Origin: Bacillota bacterium | Lineage (GTDB): Bacteria > Bacillota > Clostridia > Peptostreptococcales > Anaerovoracaceae | Assembly: GCA_022793795.1 (NCBI GenBank) | Contig: JAAWDM010000046.1 | Location: forward strand, 1 to 64,000 | Reading direction: 5' to 3' | Length of the DNA: 64,000 nucleotides | Shown here: positions 1-9,259 of the stretch, piece by piece | Layout of the letters: each line of letters starts with the position of its first letter | How positions within the stretch are numbered: position 1 is the first letter of the stretch | Notes under the pieces: model-generated | The model's database searches: none | What the model was told of the DNA's origin: nothing | The model's input: the letters and a program-made list of their open reading frames with translations, nothing else | Program-made: the position numbers and the translations under genes

Positions 1-13
1 AGGAGAGCACTGT

Positions 14-202
14 TATATCCATTTAACTACGGAGACATATGAATTTCATGAATATGTCGACATACAATCAAGATAACAGTGCATAGAATCGAAGCACTGT
101 ATTATGCGAGTGTGCGAGCATCACGGTTCTCACCATTGTTCAAAATCTTTGATTTTGTTTACAATGTGAGGTTTGTATATCCATTTAACTACGGAGACAT
201 AT
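14..202. repeat. 27-bp direct repeat pair
   Basis: The same 27 bases (beginning TATATCCATTTAACTACGG) occur at 14-40 and 176-202, 162 bp apart. A 10-bp inverted repeat, GCACTGTTAT (8-17) and ATAACAGTGC (73-82), overlaps the first copy. No coding potential is evident in 1-380. It may be the 3' flank of a gene to the left of the window or part of a dispersed repeat. The repeat is read directly; its role is unknown. Confidence 0.7.
129..170. other. long imperfect hairpin
   Basis: CTCAC-c-ATTGT-t-CAAAATC, a TTT loop, then GATTTTG-ttt-ACAAT-GTGAG gives about 17 paired bases with small bulges. It lies between the two 27-bp repeats. There is no U-run directly after it, so it is not a standard intrinsic terminator. 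Confidence 0.5.
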
Positions 203-385
203 TTTTTATCTTTTATGCTCAGACTATATGATACCACCTTTTTATGAGAAATGCCAGTTTTTTATCCGGTTTTTGAAAAGACTTTTTTAAAAGAAGTTCG
301 TAGAGGGATATGATTTAGACAAATTTTTAGTGGTTTTCACGGAAGGGTGTAACGAAATTTATACATGAATTTTGTATACTTTTGG

Positions 386-414
386 TTGAGTTTTTTGGAA
401 AACTGTAGTAAAAT
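386..414 (+). promoter_or_regulatory. sigma-A type promoter of the CoA-transferase gene
   Basis: TTGAGT at 386-391 and TAAAAT at 409-414 are separated by 17 bp, about 125 bp ahead of the CoA-transferase start. Each hexamer is a near match to consensus. Predicted from sequence only. Confidence 0.5.
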
Positions 415-538
415 ATCAATAGATTTTGTTAAAATAGTATCAATCCGGCGAAATGTTTGAGAGATGCTCAGGCCATTTTAACAAGGGGTTGGTAAAAGAT
501 GAAGGATAAAAAGATAAAAGGTAAAAGGTGAAGAAATT

Positions 539-1894
539 ATGTACAAAGTATCGAATTTAGTGGAGCAGTATAAGAAAAAACTGATTACTGCCGACGATGC
601 GGCTGCCATGGTCAAGGATGGAGATAGACTCCATTTTGGCTTGGGATGCGGCTCCATTGTAGACATCGATAAGGCTATTGCCAAGAGAGCGAAGGATTTA
701 AAAAACGTTGAGGTCATTAGTACGGTAACCATTAGAGAAAAGCCCTTTGAGACCTACTTGGCCACAGACAGCAACGACCAGGTACGTTTTGCATCGGCCC
801 ACTTTAACACGTTTGACCGGAATATGTCCAGAGACGGAAGATGTTGGTATATCCCAATGATGTTTTGCGAGTTACCGTTCCTCTGGGTCAACAACGACTG
901 CGGCTTTGATATCGCCATGTTTCAGGTGGCGCCTATGGATGAGCATGGAAACTTTAACCTGGGACCGCAGGTGGCAGACATGTGGGGCGTTATCAAATCA
1001 GCGAAAAAAGTGATTGTAGAGGTCAATGAAAACATGCCCATTGCCCACGGTCACCAGACACAGCTCAACCTTTACGGCATCGACTATGTGGTAGAAGGCA
1101 GCAATACGCCGTTGGCAGAACTGAAGTCCAAAGCGCCTACTGAAATTGATAAGAAGATTGCCAGCCATATCGTGCCGAAGATCAGAAGTCACAGTACATT
1201 GCAGCTGGGAATCGGCAGTCTGCCGCTATGCATCGGTTCCATGCTAGCAGAGTCGGATCAGAGAAATATCAATGCCCATACAGAAATGTTTACCGATGCG
1301 TATGTGGATTTGTTTGACGCAGGAAAACTTACTGGCAACAAGCCTATCGATAAGGGCAAGGCGGTTTATACCTTTGCAGGGGGTACCAAGCGGCTTTATG
1401 ACTTTATCGACGGCAACCCTATCTGCTGCAACGCGCCGGTGGATTACGTCAATAATATTGCGACGGTGGCCCAGATTGATAATTTCGTTTCAGTCAATAG
1501 CTGCATCCAGGTAGATCTCTACGGACAGGTTTGCTCTGAGTCAGCGGGACATCAGCAAATCAGCGGAACAGGCGGCCAGCTGGATTTCGTGTTAGGCGCC
1601 TATCAGTCCAATGGAGGACAGAGTTTTCTCTGTACGCCGTCAACCCGCAAGACGCCCGATGGCAGGGTAGAATCCCTGATTTCACCGGTGCTGCCGCCAG
1701 GAGCCATCGTTACCACGCCGAGAATGGCTACCAACTACATCGTTACTGAGTACGGTGCAGCCAACTTGAAAGGGAAGACAACCTGGGAGCGGGCAGAACT
1801 TTTGATTAACATCGCTCACCCAGACTTCCGCGATGAACTGATTAAGGATGCAGAACGGATGGGTATCTGGAAAAATACCAGCAAACTTTTATAG
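539..1894 (+). CDS. acetyl-CoA hydrolase/transferase family CoA-transferase (butyryl/4-hydroxybutyrate type)
   Basis: This 451-residue protein has the length and two-domain layout of the Cat1/4-hydroxybutyrate CoA-transferase family, which moves CoA from an acyl-CoA to acetate or another carboxylate in the cytoplasm. An HTEMFTDAY segment near residue 245 carries the glutamate expected to form the glutamyl-CoA intermediate, and GIGSLP (about 222) and [16 protein letters not shown] (about 337) are typical CoA-pocket segments. The ATG at 539 is preceded by AAAAGGTGAAG. It stands alone between its own promoter and a terminator. In an amino-acid fermenter a role in butyrate formation is likely, but the acyl substrate cannot be read from sequence. 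Confidence 0.85.
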   Translation: MYKVSNLVEQYKKKLITADDAAAMVKDGDRLHFGLGCGSIVDIDKAIAKRAKDLKNVEVISTVTIREKPFETYLATDSNDQVRFASAHFNTFDRNMSRDGRCWYIPMMFCELPFLWVNNDCGFDIAMFQVAPMDEHGNFNLGPQVADMWGVIKSAKKVIVEVNENMPIAHGHQTQLNLYGIDYVVEGSNTPLAELKSKAPTEIDKKIASHIVPKIRSHSTLQLGIGSLPLCIGSMLAESDQRNINAHTEMFTDAYVDLFDAGKLTGNKPIDKGKAVYTFAGGTKRLYDFIDGNPICCNAPVDYVNNIATVAQIDNFVSVNSCIQVDLYGQVCSESAGHQQISGTGGQLDFVLGAYQSNGGQSFLCTPSTRKTPDGRVESLISPVLPPGAIVTTPRMATNYIVTEYGAANLKGKTTWERAELLINIAHPDFRDELIKDAERMGIWKNTSKLL

Positions 1895-1908
1895 AATATA
1901 GAGTAAAG

Positions 1909-1938
1909 AGGCGCCGCAATCGCAACGGCGTCCTTTTG
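1909..1938 (+). terminator. intrinsic terminator after CoA-transferase
   Basis: GGCGCCG and CGGCGTC pair around a nine-base loop and are followed by CTTTT, about 15 bp after the CoA-transferase stop. Confidence 0.7.
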
Positions 1939-2280
1939 TATTGTGGAAAAGGCATGATGGGAGAGATTTCGATATTTTTACTTATTAACAGAAAAACATC
2001 GAAGCCTATATTTATTTCTGCATATGATTGCTTTAATACGAATATTTATGCTATCATTTTGTGTATTTTTAGCTATCGAGTTTGGCTAGCAATTAAAATA
2101 TAGGCTCCCAGTTTCGTTTTTGATCCGGAATCTTGGTGGTGGACATGTTTTTTGTAAAAAAAGAAGGCAGGAATTCGATAAAAAATTTATATATAAAGAA
2201 ACATCGAATTCCTTCACAGATTCTTCACATAAGGCGGCAAAAGGCCGTGAATAAAAGATGCATACATGTCTGAACCTACC
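1934..2280. repeat. dispersed ~345-bp repeat element, copy 1
   Basis: This gene-free stretch resembles 17327-17668 at both ends. The left arm (about 1934-2070) shares TTTTGTATTG, TTCGATATTTTT, ATCGAAGCC and CTGCATAT blocks. The right arm (about 2170-2280) shares ATTCGATAAAAAATT and TTCTTCACATAAG with AAAAGGCC. The middles differ. The right arm contains the inverted repeat GGAATTCGAT (2170-2179) and ATCGAATTCC (2203-2212). Both copies abut the 3' end of a leftward gene. It could be a MITE-like element or a duplicated gene-end region. Confidence 0.55.
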
Positions 2281-2327
2281 CTCGATTGACAAAGGCAGGT
2301 CAAGTCCATCAAGCCCAACAAGCTCAT

Positions 2328-2834
2328 TTACTGCCGCTTTAGTAGTCTTCTTTTGAACGCAGAAAATCTGGCCATTAAACCGCTGGTATAGAGTATGCCG
2401 CATATCATGATACCAAAGGCGCCGCCCAGAGACATATCTCCCACTGCCATCCATGTAGGTGTATTGATGAGGTCTGTGGCGTCCAGCACCAGATAGATGA
2501 TGAAACAGATAGTGCCTAAGATGAACATACCGCACATTCTTTTGGCTAGTCTTTGCTTTTCATGGTTGCTGTAATCTGCAACTTTTAATACGGTTTCTTC
2601 CATTTCTTTATTCATAGTCTCGCTTTTCCTTTCTCCGTCTAAAATTTCCTTGATTTCTACGCCGAAGTAATCGGCCAGTTCAATTAAAAGATCCAGATCC
2701 GGCATATTGAAGCCGGTTTCCCAACGGGAAACGGTTCGATTGGATACGCCTAGAGTCTGGGCAAGGGTTTCTTGGGTGATACCTTTCTCTTTTCGGAGAT
2801 TTTTCATAAAGGCGCCAATTTTCTTTTGATCCAT
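2328..2834 (-). CDS. Xre-family transcriptional regulator with membrane anchor
   Basis: The protein has 168 residues. The N-terminus (about 5-60) is a Cro/CI-type helix-turn-helix with ETLAQTLGVSNRTVSRWE, where recognition of DNA is expected. The C-terminal half has two hydrophobic segments (about 98-118 and 132-150) that look membrane-spanning, so it is probably a DNA-binding protein tethered to the membrane. I chose the ATG at 2834 because GGAG lies just upstream; a longer frame to 2894 has no ribosome site. It is monocistronic. Its target and signal are unknown. Confidence 0.75.
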   Translation of the reverse strand: MDQKKIGAFMKNLRKEKGITQETLAQTLGVSNRTVSRWETGFNMPDLDLLIELADYFGVEIKEILDGERKSETMNKEMEETVLKVADYSNHEKQRLAKRMCGMFILGTICFIIYLVLDATDLINTPTWMAVGDMSLGGAFGIMICGILYTSGLMARFSAFKRRLLKRQ

Positions 2835-2987
2835 GGATGTTTCTCCTTTCGTTCTTACGTGAAAAGTATAGCACAGGGCTCTAAGGCGCGCCACGACACA
2901 AAGTGAGAAATGGCGTTAAATGAATGGACGGACATGAAACGTCCAGTTGGGCTAAGGATGATTGGACCAGCTTGGGTGATTTTCATT

Positions 2988-3016
2988 TTGACAACATAAA
3001 GTGTAACGGCTATAAT
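2988..3016 (+). promoter_or_regulatory. consensus sigma-A promoter of the sigma-54 activator gene
   Basis: TTGACA at 2988-2993 and TATAAT at 3011-3016 are separated by exactly 17 bp. Both hexamers match consensus perfectly, so the activator at 3051 should be transcribed strongly by the housekeeping holoenzyme. Confidence 0.85.
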
Positions 3017-3050
3017 GCAGATATAGAAGAGTAAGACGGAGGTATGGAAA

Positions 3051-4460
3051 ATGGATTTAAATTTTGCGGGGGGGGGTACTGTATTAAGAGAAAATATTTC
3101 TCAAATTGTATCTCTATCCAATCTTATTGATGGAATTACGATTACGGATTCTGAAGGGATCTTTGTATACTACACCAATTTCAGACCTGATGTCAACGAT
3201 TTGCGGGAGCAGGATGTGTTGGGAAGACATATTTTAGAGGTCTATCCAGAGTTAAAGGAGGAGAACAGCAGCATTATCCATGCTTTGAAAACTGGAGAGG
3301 TGATTTCCAACCAGTATCAGGAACTGGCAGCCTATGGAAAAAAGATTATCAAAGGTTACAATACTACTATCCCCATCATAGAGGGAAATCGCATCGTAGG
3401 AGTAGTGGAATTTTCCAGATATATCAACTGGCCCTATGAGAGACAGAATATCACCATTACCAGTGAAAAAATTAAGGAAGAAAATCGGCTCTATACAGTG
3501 GACGACATTATTACCAATTCCAGAACCATGGCCCTTTTAAAAGAGGATATTAAAAAGAGCGCCAAAACCGATTCCACAGTGCTGATTTATGGGGAGACGG
3601 GAACTGGAAAAGAGCTGGTGGCCCAATCCATTCATACCAGCAGCAGTCGTGCAAAGAAAAAGTTCATATCACAGAATTGTGCGGCCATTCCGTCTAATTT
3701 GCTAGAAGGTATTTTGTTTGGAACCGCCAAGGGAAGCTATACCGACGCCGTCGACAGACCGGGATTGTTTGAAGTGGCCCAAGGGGGAACTATTTTTTTA
3801 GATGAAATCAATTCCATGGATATGACCATGCAGACCAAGATTTTAAAGGCCATCGAAGAAAAGCGAACCACCAGAATCGGAACTTTTGATGCCAGAGCCT
3901 TTGATGTAAAGATTGTGGCTGCTGTCAATGAGGACCCTTTGGTCTGCGTTAGAGAGGGCAGACTGCGGGAGGATTTGTTTTATCGATTGGGGGTAGTGCA
4001 GCTTGATATTCCGCCCCTTCGAAAACGGAGCAACGACTTGTTTTATCTGGTAGAGCATTTCATTCACCGTTTTAATGCATTGATGAATCGCCAAGTAATC
4101 GGTATTACTGGCGATGTGGAAGAACTGTTCCTGTCCTATCGGTGGCCTGGTAATGTGCGGGAACTTAGAAACTGTATAGAAGGCGCTTTTAACATGGTGA
4201 CCTCCAGAATGATTGAGATGAAAGATATTCCTGCCTATTTACAGCGGAGAAATAAGGGATGGATGGGCAATGACGGCAGAAACGAAGATTTGAGCCTGGC
4301 CCAGTTAGACGGAAATCTAATGGAACTTGTAGAAAAGTATGAGAAAAGCCTGATTCTGCAGGCCATGGAAGTCAGCGCCAACTTGACGGAAATGGCCAAA
4401 AGATTAGGGGTCTCGAAACAGACCTTAAACTACAAATTGCAAAAATATAAAATAAAATAA
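3051..4460 (+). CDS. sigma-54-dependent PAS-AAA-Fis activator (RocR-like)
   Basis: This 469-residue enhancer-binding protein would open sigma-54 promoters. A PAS-like sensor covers about 20-125. The AAA+ domain follows, with Walker A GETGTGKE (about 181-188) and Walker B GGTIFLDE. A Fis-type helix-turn-helix ends the protein (MAKRLGVSKQTLNYKL). The loop that contacts sigma-54, usually GAFTGA, reads GSYTDA here; the key threonine is kept. GGAGGT lies seven bases before the ATG. Codons 6-9 contain a run of nine G (3068-3076), a possible slippage site. It sits directly ahead of a -24/-12 promoter and the pentein/ABC operon, which it probably controls. Confidence 0.85.
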   Translation: MDLNFAGGGTVLRENISQIVSLSNLIDGITITDSEGIFVYYTNFRPDVNDLREQDVLGRHILEVYPELKEENSSIIHALKTGEVISNQYQELAAYGKKIIKGYNTTIPIIEGNRIVGVVEFSRYINWPYERQNITITSEKIKEENRLYTVDDIITNSRTMALLKEDIKKSAKTDSTVLIYGETGTGKELVAQSIHTSSSRAKKKFISQNCAAIPSNLLEGILFGTAKGSYTDAVDRPGLFEVAQGGTIFLDEINSMDMTMQTKILKAIEEKRTTRIGTFDARAFDVKIVAAVNEDPLVCVREGRLREDLFYRLGVVQLDIPPLRKRSNDLFYLVEHFIHRFNALMNRQVIGITGDVEELFLSYRWPGNVRELRNCIEGAFNMVTSRMIEMKDIPAYLQRRNKGWMGNDGRNEDLSLAQLDGNLMELVEKYEKSLILQAMEVSANLTEMAKRLGVSKQTLNYKLQKYKIK

Positions 4461-4476
4461 ATAAAAATACCAACAA

Positions 4477-4526
4477 ACAAGAGCGATAAATCCTCAGGGG
4501 GATAGACCGCTCTTGTTTCATTTTTT
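4477..4526 (+). terminator. intrinsic terminator after sigma-54 activator
   Basis: ACAAGAGCG (4477-4485) pairs with CGCTCTTGT (4508-4516), followed by TTCATTTTTT. It separates the activator transcript from the downstream operon. Confidence 0.75.
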
Positions 4527-4541
4527 GACAGAAAAAGGAAA

Positions 4542-4558
4542 GGTAAATATTTTTTACC
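4542..4558. promoter_or_regulatory. candidate activator-binding palindrome
   Basis: GGTAAATATTTTTTACC is a dyad of GGTAAA and TTTACC lying about 90 bp upstream of the -24/-12 promoter. Position and symmetry fit an upstream activating sequence for the adjacent Fis-type activator. There is no second copy to support it. Confidence 0.4.
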
Positions 4559-4644
4559 AGTGAAAATTTTTTTAAAATCAACCAAAATTTTTTTTACTTC
4601 CAAAAATCAAGTCCAAAAAACCTGGTGATTTCAACGGTTTTGCC

Positions 4645-4660
4645 TTGGCACGATAGTTGC
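4645..4660 (+). promoter_or_regulatory. sigma-54 (-24/-12) promoter of the pentein/ABC operon
   Basis: TTGGCAC-GATAG-TTGC matches the sigma-54 consensus TGGCAC-N5-TTGC exactly, 54 bp before the pentein start codon and downstream of a sigma-54 activator gene. Confidence 0.9.
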
Positions 4661-4714
4661 GGTATGTAATTTACAAAAGACAGAACTGTCGGATTATAAA
4701 GGAGGAAGATTGAT

Positions 4715-5668
4715 ATGAATTACGAGAAAGAGTTACTTCAAGACATTGATGCGCTGGATGGAGAACGTTGGTTTCCAAAGGAAAGTTCATTTGAGGACGA
4801 TATGCCTCTTTACTGGGGGGATTGGGGTGTTTACTCCGAATGTCTGGATTTAAAGGATTGCCTCATGAGAAGACCAGGCAAGGAAGTAGAAGATTTTGAC
4901 TGGCAGGCAGTTAGATTTTTCGCGCCTATCGATCCTGAAAAGTTCAGAGCCCAGCACGATAATCTGGCCCAGATTTACAGAGACAACGGCGTAAGAGTTC
5001 ATTATGTGGAAGAGCAGAGAGAAGACAGACCTAACGCAATCTTTTGCAGAGATCTTTGCTTCATGACGCCAGAGGGAGCTATTGTGACGCGGCCAGGTAT
5101 GGCGGCTAGAAGGGGCGAGGAACGTTATGTGGCGCAGCAGCTTGCAAAACTGGGAGTTCCTATCATCCATACCATCAACGGTGACGCCAGATTTGAAGGC
5201 GCTAACGCTATGTGGGTTGACAGACACACCTGCATCATCTCCACGGGAGGAAGAACCAACAGACAGGGCGCGGAGCAGGTTGAACATGAACTTAGAAGAA
5301 TGGGTGTAGACAATATCATTTGGATGCAGATTCCATACGGCCATGCCCATATCGACGGACTGCTCAACTTTGCCAGTGAAGATACAGCCATGATCTTTGC
5401 AGCACAGGTTCCATTTGACGTATGTTATGCCCTGCAGAAAAAAGGCATTAGACTTCTGGAATGTCCGTCCAGAACAGAAGCTAAGTTGACTGCTGCCATT
5501 AACTATGTAGCCATTAAGCCAGGTCTGGTGGTACAGTGCGAAGGAAACCCTAGATCCAGGGAGGTTCTGGAAAAAGCAGGAATCAGGGTAATTCCTATCG
5601 ATTTCTCTGAAGTACTGAAGGGATATGGCGCAATGCACTGCTGTACCGCATTCCTGAAAAGAGGCTAA
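4715..5668 (+). CDS. pentein-fold guanidino-group hydrolase (arginine deiminase/amidinotransferase superfamily)
   Basis: The 317-residue protein belongs to the superfamily of arginine deiminase, dimethylargininase and amidinotransferases, which attack guanidinium carbon through a cysteine. Visible family segments are FCRDLCF (about 110), FEGANAMW (about 164), GHAHIDG with the probable catalytic His212, and GAMHCC near the C-terminus with Cys309 or Cys310 as nucleophile. It is cytoplasmic (no signal peptide). GGAGG precedes the ATG. It is the first gene of a sigma-54 operon with an ABC importer, two NodB-fold hydrolases and a racemase, so its substrate is probably an imported guanidino compound. 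It is not a canonical arginine deiminase by length (usually about 400 residues). Confidence 0.8.
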   Translation: MNYEKELLQDIDALDGERWFPKESSFEDDMPLYWGDWGVYSECLDLKDCLMRRPGKEVEDFDWQAVRFFAPIDPEKFRAQHDNLAQIYRDNGVRVHYVEEQREDRPNAIFCRDLCFMTPEGAIVTRPGMAARRGEERYVAQQLAKLGVPIIHTINGDARFEGANAMWVDRHTCIISTGGRTNRQGAEQVEHELRRMGVDNIIWMQIPYGHAHIDGLLNFASEDTAMIFAAQVPFDVCYALQKKGIRLLECPSRTEAKLTAAINYVAIKPGLVVQCEGNPRSREVLEKAGIRVIPIDFSEVLKGYGAMHCCTAFLKRG

Positions 5669-5706
5669 TACATGCTTTACTCAAAAGCAGCGAAAGGAAG
5701 AATATT

Positions 5707-7314
5707 ATGAAAATAAAGAAGTTGTTTACACTTTTGCTCATCATGACCATGGCCTTTACCTTCTGCACAGGCTGCAGTAGCGATGATACGCCGGATACAA
5801 AGACCGGTGATGATCAGACATTATACCTGAGATTGACGTCGCCCCTTCAGAGTACGGACTGGCAGCAGACCAGTAACCTTGATGGAAATAAGATTACATA
5901 TATCCAGCTGTTTGAAGGGCTTTATGGAATGGACGAGGCCAGCGGTGGTTACTATAACCTTCTGGCCAAGGATATTCAGGTCAGTGACGACGGACTGATT
6001 TACACCGTAAACCTAGTGGATGCCACCTTCCAAAATGGAGATGTTATGACAGCCGACGATGTGGTTTTCAGCTATAATCTGGCCATGGAAAACTCCAAAT
6101 TCGGTTATGTAACATCCATGATCGACAAAATCGAAGCCAAAGACGACAAGACTGTGGTTCTCACCCTTAAATATCCGTATTCTGCTATCTCTCATACCTT
6201 CTTTACCATTAAGATTGTAAGCCAGAGAGAATATGAAGAGACCACAGCTTCTGGCGGCGCCTTCGGTACCGCGCCTCATACTGCGGGAACAGGCCCGTAC
6301 TATGTGACGGAATATGATGTTTCTGCAGGGGTTAAGCTGGCAGCTTACGAGAACTACTGGCAGGGAGCGCCGGCTATTAAGAATGTAGAATATCGAGTGA
6401 TTACCGACGATGCAGCAGCGGTGATTGCCTTTGAAAACGGTGAAATTGACTATCTGTGCGATGCACCTCTTTCCGAATGGGCAAATATCGAAGAGGCTGC
6501 CGGTGAAAGATGCAGCTTGGTAAAGGCCAATGATATTCAGTTCCTGGCTATCAACTATAGCTCCCCATCCAACAATGGAATTCTTGCAAACGAAAAGGTT
6601 CGTGAAGCCATATTCTATGCTATCAACAAGGATAATATCGTACAGGCGTCCACCAATGGACTGGGCAGCCCAGCCTATGAATACATGGTTCCAGAGTATG
6701 TGGCCACCTCTCCAAAGGCTTCCGACGGCAAGTTTGCTACCTATGATTATAACCAGGATGCTTGTCACCAGTGCCTCCTGGACGCAGGATTTTCAGAGGA
6801 AGAGATTGCAGCTGGAATCCCTGTGGGAACCATTCTGACCTATCCTTCCGATACGTCTCCTAAGGGAAAAGCTGCCGTGGTCATCCAGGATTGCCTTAAG
6901 CAGAACGGCATGATTGCGGAGGTGGAGATTAGAGAATCGGCTGCCTGCAGTAACGACCTATACGGTCAGAATTATGACCTGGCCATCTATTCGGATAGCG
7001 GAAACTATGACTATAACAACATTAGACAGATGCTCCACTCCGAGTCTGTAGGCATGTACCTTGTAAACTATAAAGATGACAAAGGTACCTTTGACTGGAA
7101 GTACATGGAGGACCTCATCGACCAGGGTGTAACGGCTACAGATGTAAAGGAAAGATACGACATCTATACTGAGCTGTGGAGTTATGCAATGGATACTAAG
7201 ACATTGTTGCCGCTATATCACAGCGCCGTCGGTATCGCATGGTCTGATCGAATTAAGGTAGAAAAGCTCAATCCGATGTATTATCATCTGACAGACATCA
7301 GCTGGGCAGAGTAA
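5707..7314 (+). CDS. family 5 ABC transporter substrate-binding lipoprotein
   Basis: The 535-residue protein starts with a lipoprotein signal peptide (basic residues, hydrophobic core, cysteine at about 23 in FCTGC) and continues as an SBP_bac_5 (OppA/DppA/NikA-like) extracytoplasmic binding protein. The sensor segment ENGEIDYLCDAPLSEW (about 240) and the C-terminal LPLYH segment are typical. An AAGGAAG site precedes the ATG. It is followed by two permeases and two ATPases, a complete importer. This family binds peptides, opines, nickel and other small solutes, so the ligand is not fixed; the neighbouring pentein suggests a guanidino-bearing one. Confidence 0.9.
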   Translation: MKIKKLFTLLLIMTMAFTFCTGCSSDDTPDTKTGDDQTLYLRLTSPLQSTDWQQTSNLDGNKITYIQLFEGLYGMDEASGGYYNLLAKDIQVSDDGLIYTVNLVDATFQNGDVMTADDVVFSYNLAMENSKFGYVTSMIDKIEAKDDKTVVLTLKYPYSAISHTFFTIKIVSQREYEETTASGGAFGTAPHTAGTGPYYVTEYDVSAGVKLAAYENYWQGAPAIKNVEYRVITDDAAAVIAFENGEIDYLCDAPLSEWANIEEAAGERCSLVKANDIQFLAINYSSPSNNGILANEKVREAIFYAINKDNIVQASTNGLGSPAYEYMVPEYVATSPKASDGKFATYDYNQDACHQCLLDAGFSEEEIAAGIPVGTILTYPSDTSPKGKAAVVIQDCLKQNGMIAEVEIRESAACSNDLYGQNYDLAIYSDSGNYDYNNIRQMLHSESVGMYLVNYKDDKGTFDWKYMEDLIDQGVTATDVKERYDIYTELWSYAMDTKTLLPLYHSAVGIAWSDRIKVEKLNPMYYHLTDISWAE

Positions 7315-7394
7315 CAATTTGATTCTTTCGTATGGGATATGGGGCTGCGTGAGACAGCCCCATACCTCTATTACATACAATAGGGGAGGCAAAT

Positions 7395-8336
7395 ATGTAC
7401 AAATATGTAATAAAGAGAATACTATTTTTAATCCCAACGATCATTGGAGTAACTTTGATTATTTATTTCGTTATGAATCTGACTCCCGGTGATCCGGGAA
7501 GAGCTATCCTAGGCTCCGGTGTGTCCCAGGAAGACGTGGATGCATATAACCATGCCATCGGATACGATCTTCCATTTTTCCAGAAGTTTTTAAATTATTT
7601 AGGCAATATGTTCTTTCACGGGGATTTTGGTATTTCATATGTAACAAAACAATCGGTTTTCAATGAAATCTGGCCCCGGTATATTACCACCATTGAATTG
7701 GCATTTATCGGAATGTTCGTATCTACAGTGATCGGAATTCCGCTTGGTATATATGCGGCTGTGAAACAGTATTCTGCCACAGATACGGTAGCGTCTCTGG
7801 TATCCTTTCTGCTGGCAGCAGTGCCCACCTTTGTACTTGGACTGGTTTTATTGTTTTTCTTTGCATTAAAATTAAACTGGTTGCCTTCCTACGGTATTCC
7901 GGACTGGACTGGCTACATTATGCCGACCCTGGCCATATCCATTCCCATAGCGGCTCAGAATTTCCGATTTACCAAATCCTCCATGCTGGACGCCATTCAT
8001 CAGGATTATGTGCGAACTGCCAGGGCCAAGGGGGCGTCGGAGAGAATCGTCGTATGGAAACATGTATTGAAAAATGCATTACTTCCGGTTATTACGCAAA
8101 TCGGACTGAATCTGGGCGTACTGCTCTGTGGCGCAGTGGTGGCTGAGCAGCTATTTTCTGTCCAGGGTATCGGTAGTTTAATTGTTGCCAGAATTACCCT
8201 AAAGGATGAGCCGGTCATCATTGCAGGCACGATTTTAATCTCCATCTGTTTTACGGTTGTCATGCTACTGGTAGACCTGATATATGCATTTATCGACCCT
8301 AGAATCAGAGCAAAATACACCAAGAAGAGGGGGTAA
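7395..8336 (+). CDS. ABC transporter permease, DppB/OppB type
   Basis: The 313-residue integral membrane protein has an N-terminal transmembrane helix, an extracytoplasmic segment and a BPD_transp_1 core. The cytoplasmic coupling loop carries the EAA-like sequence RTARAKGASERIVVWKH (about 212). GGGGAGG lies just upstream of the ATG. Its stop overlaps the region of the next permease start. It forms the heterodimeric channel with the following gene. Confidence 0.9.
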   Translation: MYKYVIKRILFLIPTIIGVTLIIYFVMNLTPGDPGRAILGSGVSQEDVDAYNHAIGYDLPFFQKFLNYLGNMFFHGDFGISYVTKQSVFNEIWPRYITTIELAFIGMFVSTVIGIPLGIYAAVKQYSATDTVASLVSFLLAAVPTFVLGLVLLFFFALKLNWLPSYGIPDWTGYIMPTLAISIPIAAQNFRFTKSSMLDAIHQDYVRTARAKGASERIVVWKHVLKNALLPVITQIGLNLGVLLCGAVVAEQLFSVQGIGSLIVARITLKDEPVIIAGTILISICFTVVMLLVDLIYAFIDPRIRAKYTKKRG

Positions 8337-8341
8337 TGTTC

Positions 8342-9235
8342 ATGATATTTCAGAAAAAAGAGGCGAATATAGACGCCAGTCTCTATCAGGGACAGAGTAA
8401 AGTAAAGGAAATATGGAGAAGACTCAGAAAGAGCAAAGGCGCTATGATTGGCCTTATTATGTTAGTGGTTATGGCTGTAGCCCTTTTGGGTGCGCCCCTG
8501 TTCGTATCCTATGATTCCGCCATCAATCAGGATTTTTCACTGATGCTGGCCAAACCGTGTAAGGAACATTTCTTTGGTAATGATGGCTATGGCCGCGATA
8601 TATTTGCCAGAATCATCTATGGAGGCAGAACCTCCATTGGCATTGCGCTTCTGGCCACAGTGGCTTCCTGCATCGTAGGAAGTATGCTGGGCGCCATCGC
8701 AGGATTTTTTGGAGGGGCAGTGGATAACGTGATTATGCGGTCTCTGGATATCTTTATGTCGGTGCCGGATATTCTGTTTACCATGGCGGTTGTGTATGCC
8801 CTAGGCGCGTCCTTCACCAATCTGATTGTGGCTCTGACCTTGGCCTATTTTACCAACTATGTAAGGCTTGTCCGATCAGAGGTGCTCACTTTGTCAGAAC
8901 AGGATTATGTGGAAGCGTCAAAGGCAGGGGGAGCCGGAGGCCTTCGGATTATTTTGTCCCACATCATTCCCAATGCTGTCGGCGTTATCATTGTAAATAC
9001 CACCTTGAATGTGGCTAAAATTATTCTTTATGAATCCACCTTGAGTTTTCTGGGACTGGGGATGCCGTCTCCTACGCCGGAGTGGGGACAGATGTTGTCA
9101 GAGTCTCGGGAGTTTATGAGAAACGCACCCCATCTGATGATATTTCCGGCTCTTGCAATCGTCATTACTGCATGTTCCATCAACCTTGTAGGCGATGGGC
9201 TGCGGGATGCATTGGATCCGCATCTCAAATCTTGA
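8342..9235 (+). CDS. ABC transporter permease, DppC/OppC type
   Basis: The protein has about 297 residues with an N-terminal OppC_N segment and a BPD_transp_1 core. EASKAGGAGGLRIILSHIIP is the coupling-loop motif. I place the start at the ATG at 8342, eight bases after AGAGGGGG; an ATG at 8336 overlaps the previous stop but sits too close to that ribosome site. It pairs with the upstream DppB-like permease. Confidence 0.88.
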   Translation: MIFQKKEANIDASLYQGQSKVKEIWRRLRKSKGAMIGLIMLVVMAVALLGAPLFVSYDSAINQDFSLMLAKPCKEHFFGNDGYGRDIFARIIYGGRTSIGIALLATVASCIVGSMLGAIAGFFGGAVDNVIMRSLDIFMSVPDILFTMAVVYALGASFTNLIVALTLAYFTNYVRLVRSEVLTLSEQDYVEASKAGGAGGLRIILSHIIPNAVGVIIVNTTLNVAKIILYESTLSFLGLGMPSPTPEWGQMLSESREFMRNAPHLMIFPALAIVITACSINLVGDGLRDALDPHLKS

Positions 9236-9259
9236 TAAATGTAGAGAAGAGGAAAAGCG

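Noticed and set aside
4850-5638. 262-codon open frame on the minus strand inside the pentein gene
   Set aside because: The plus-strand protein has clear catalytic motifs; the antisense product shows no domain and no start signals.
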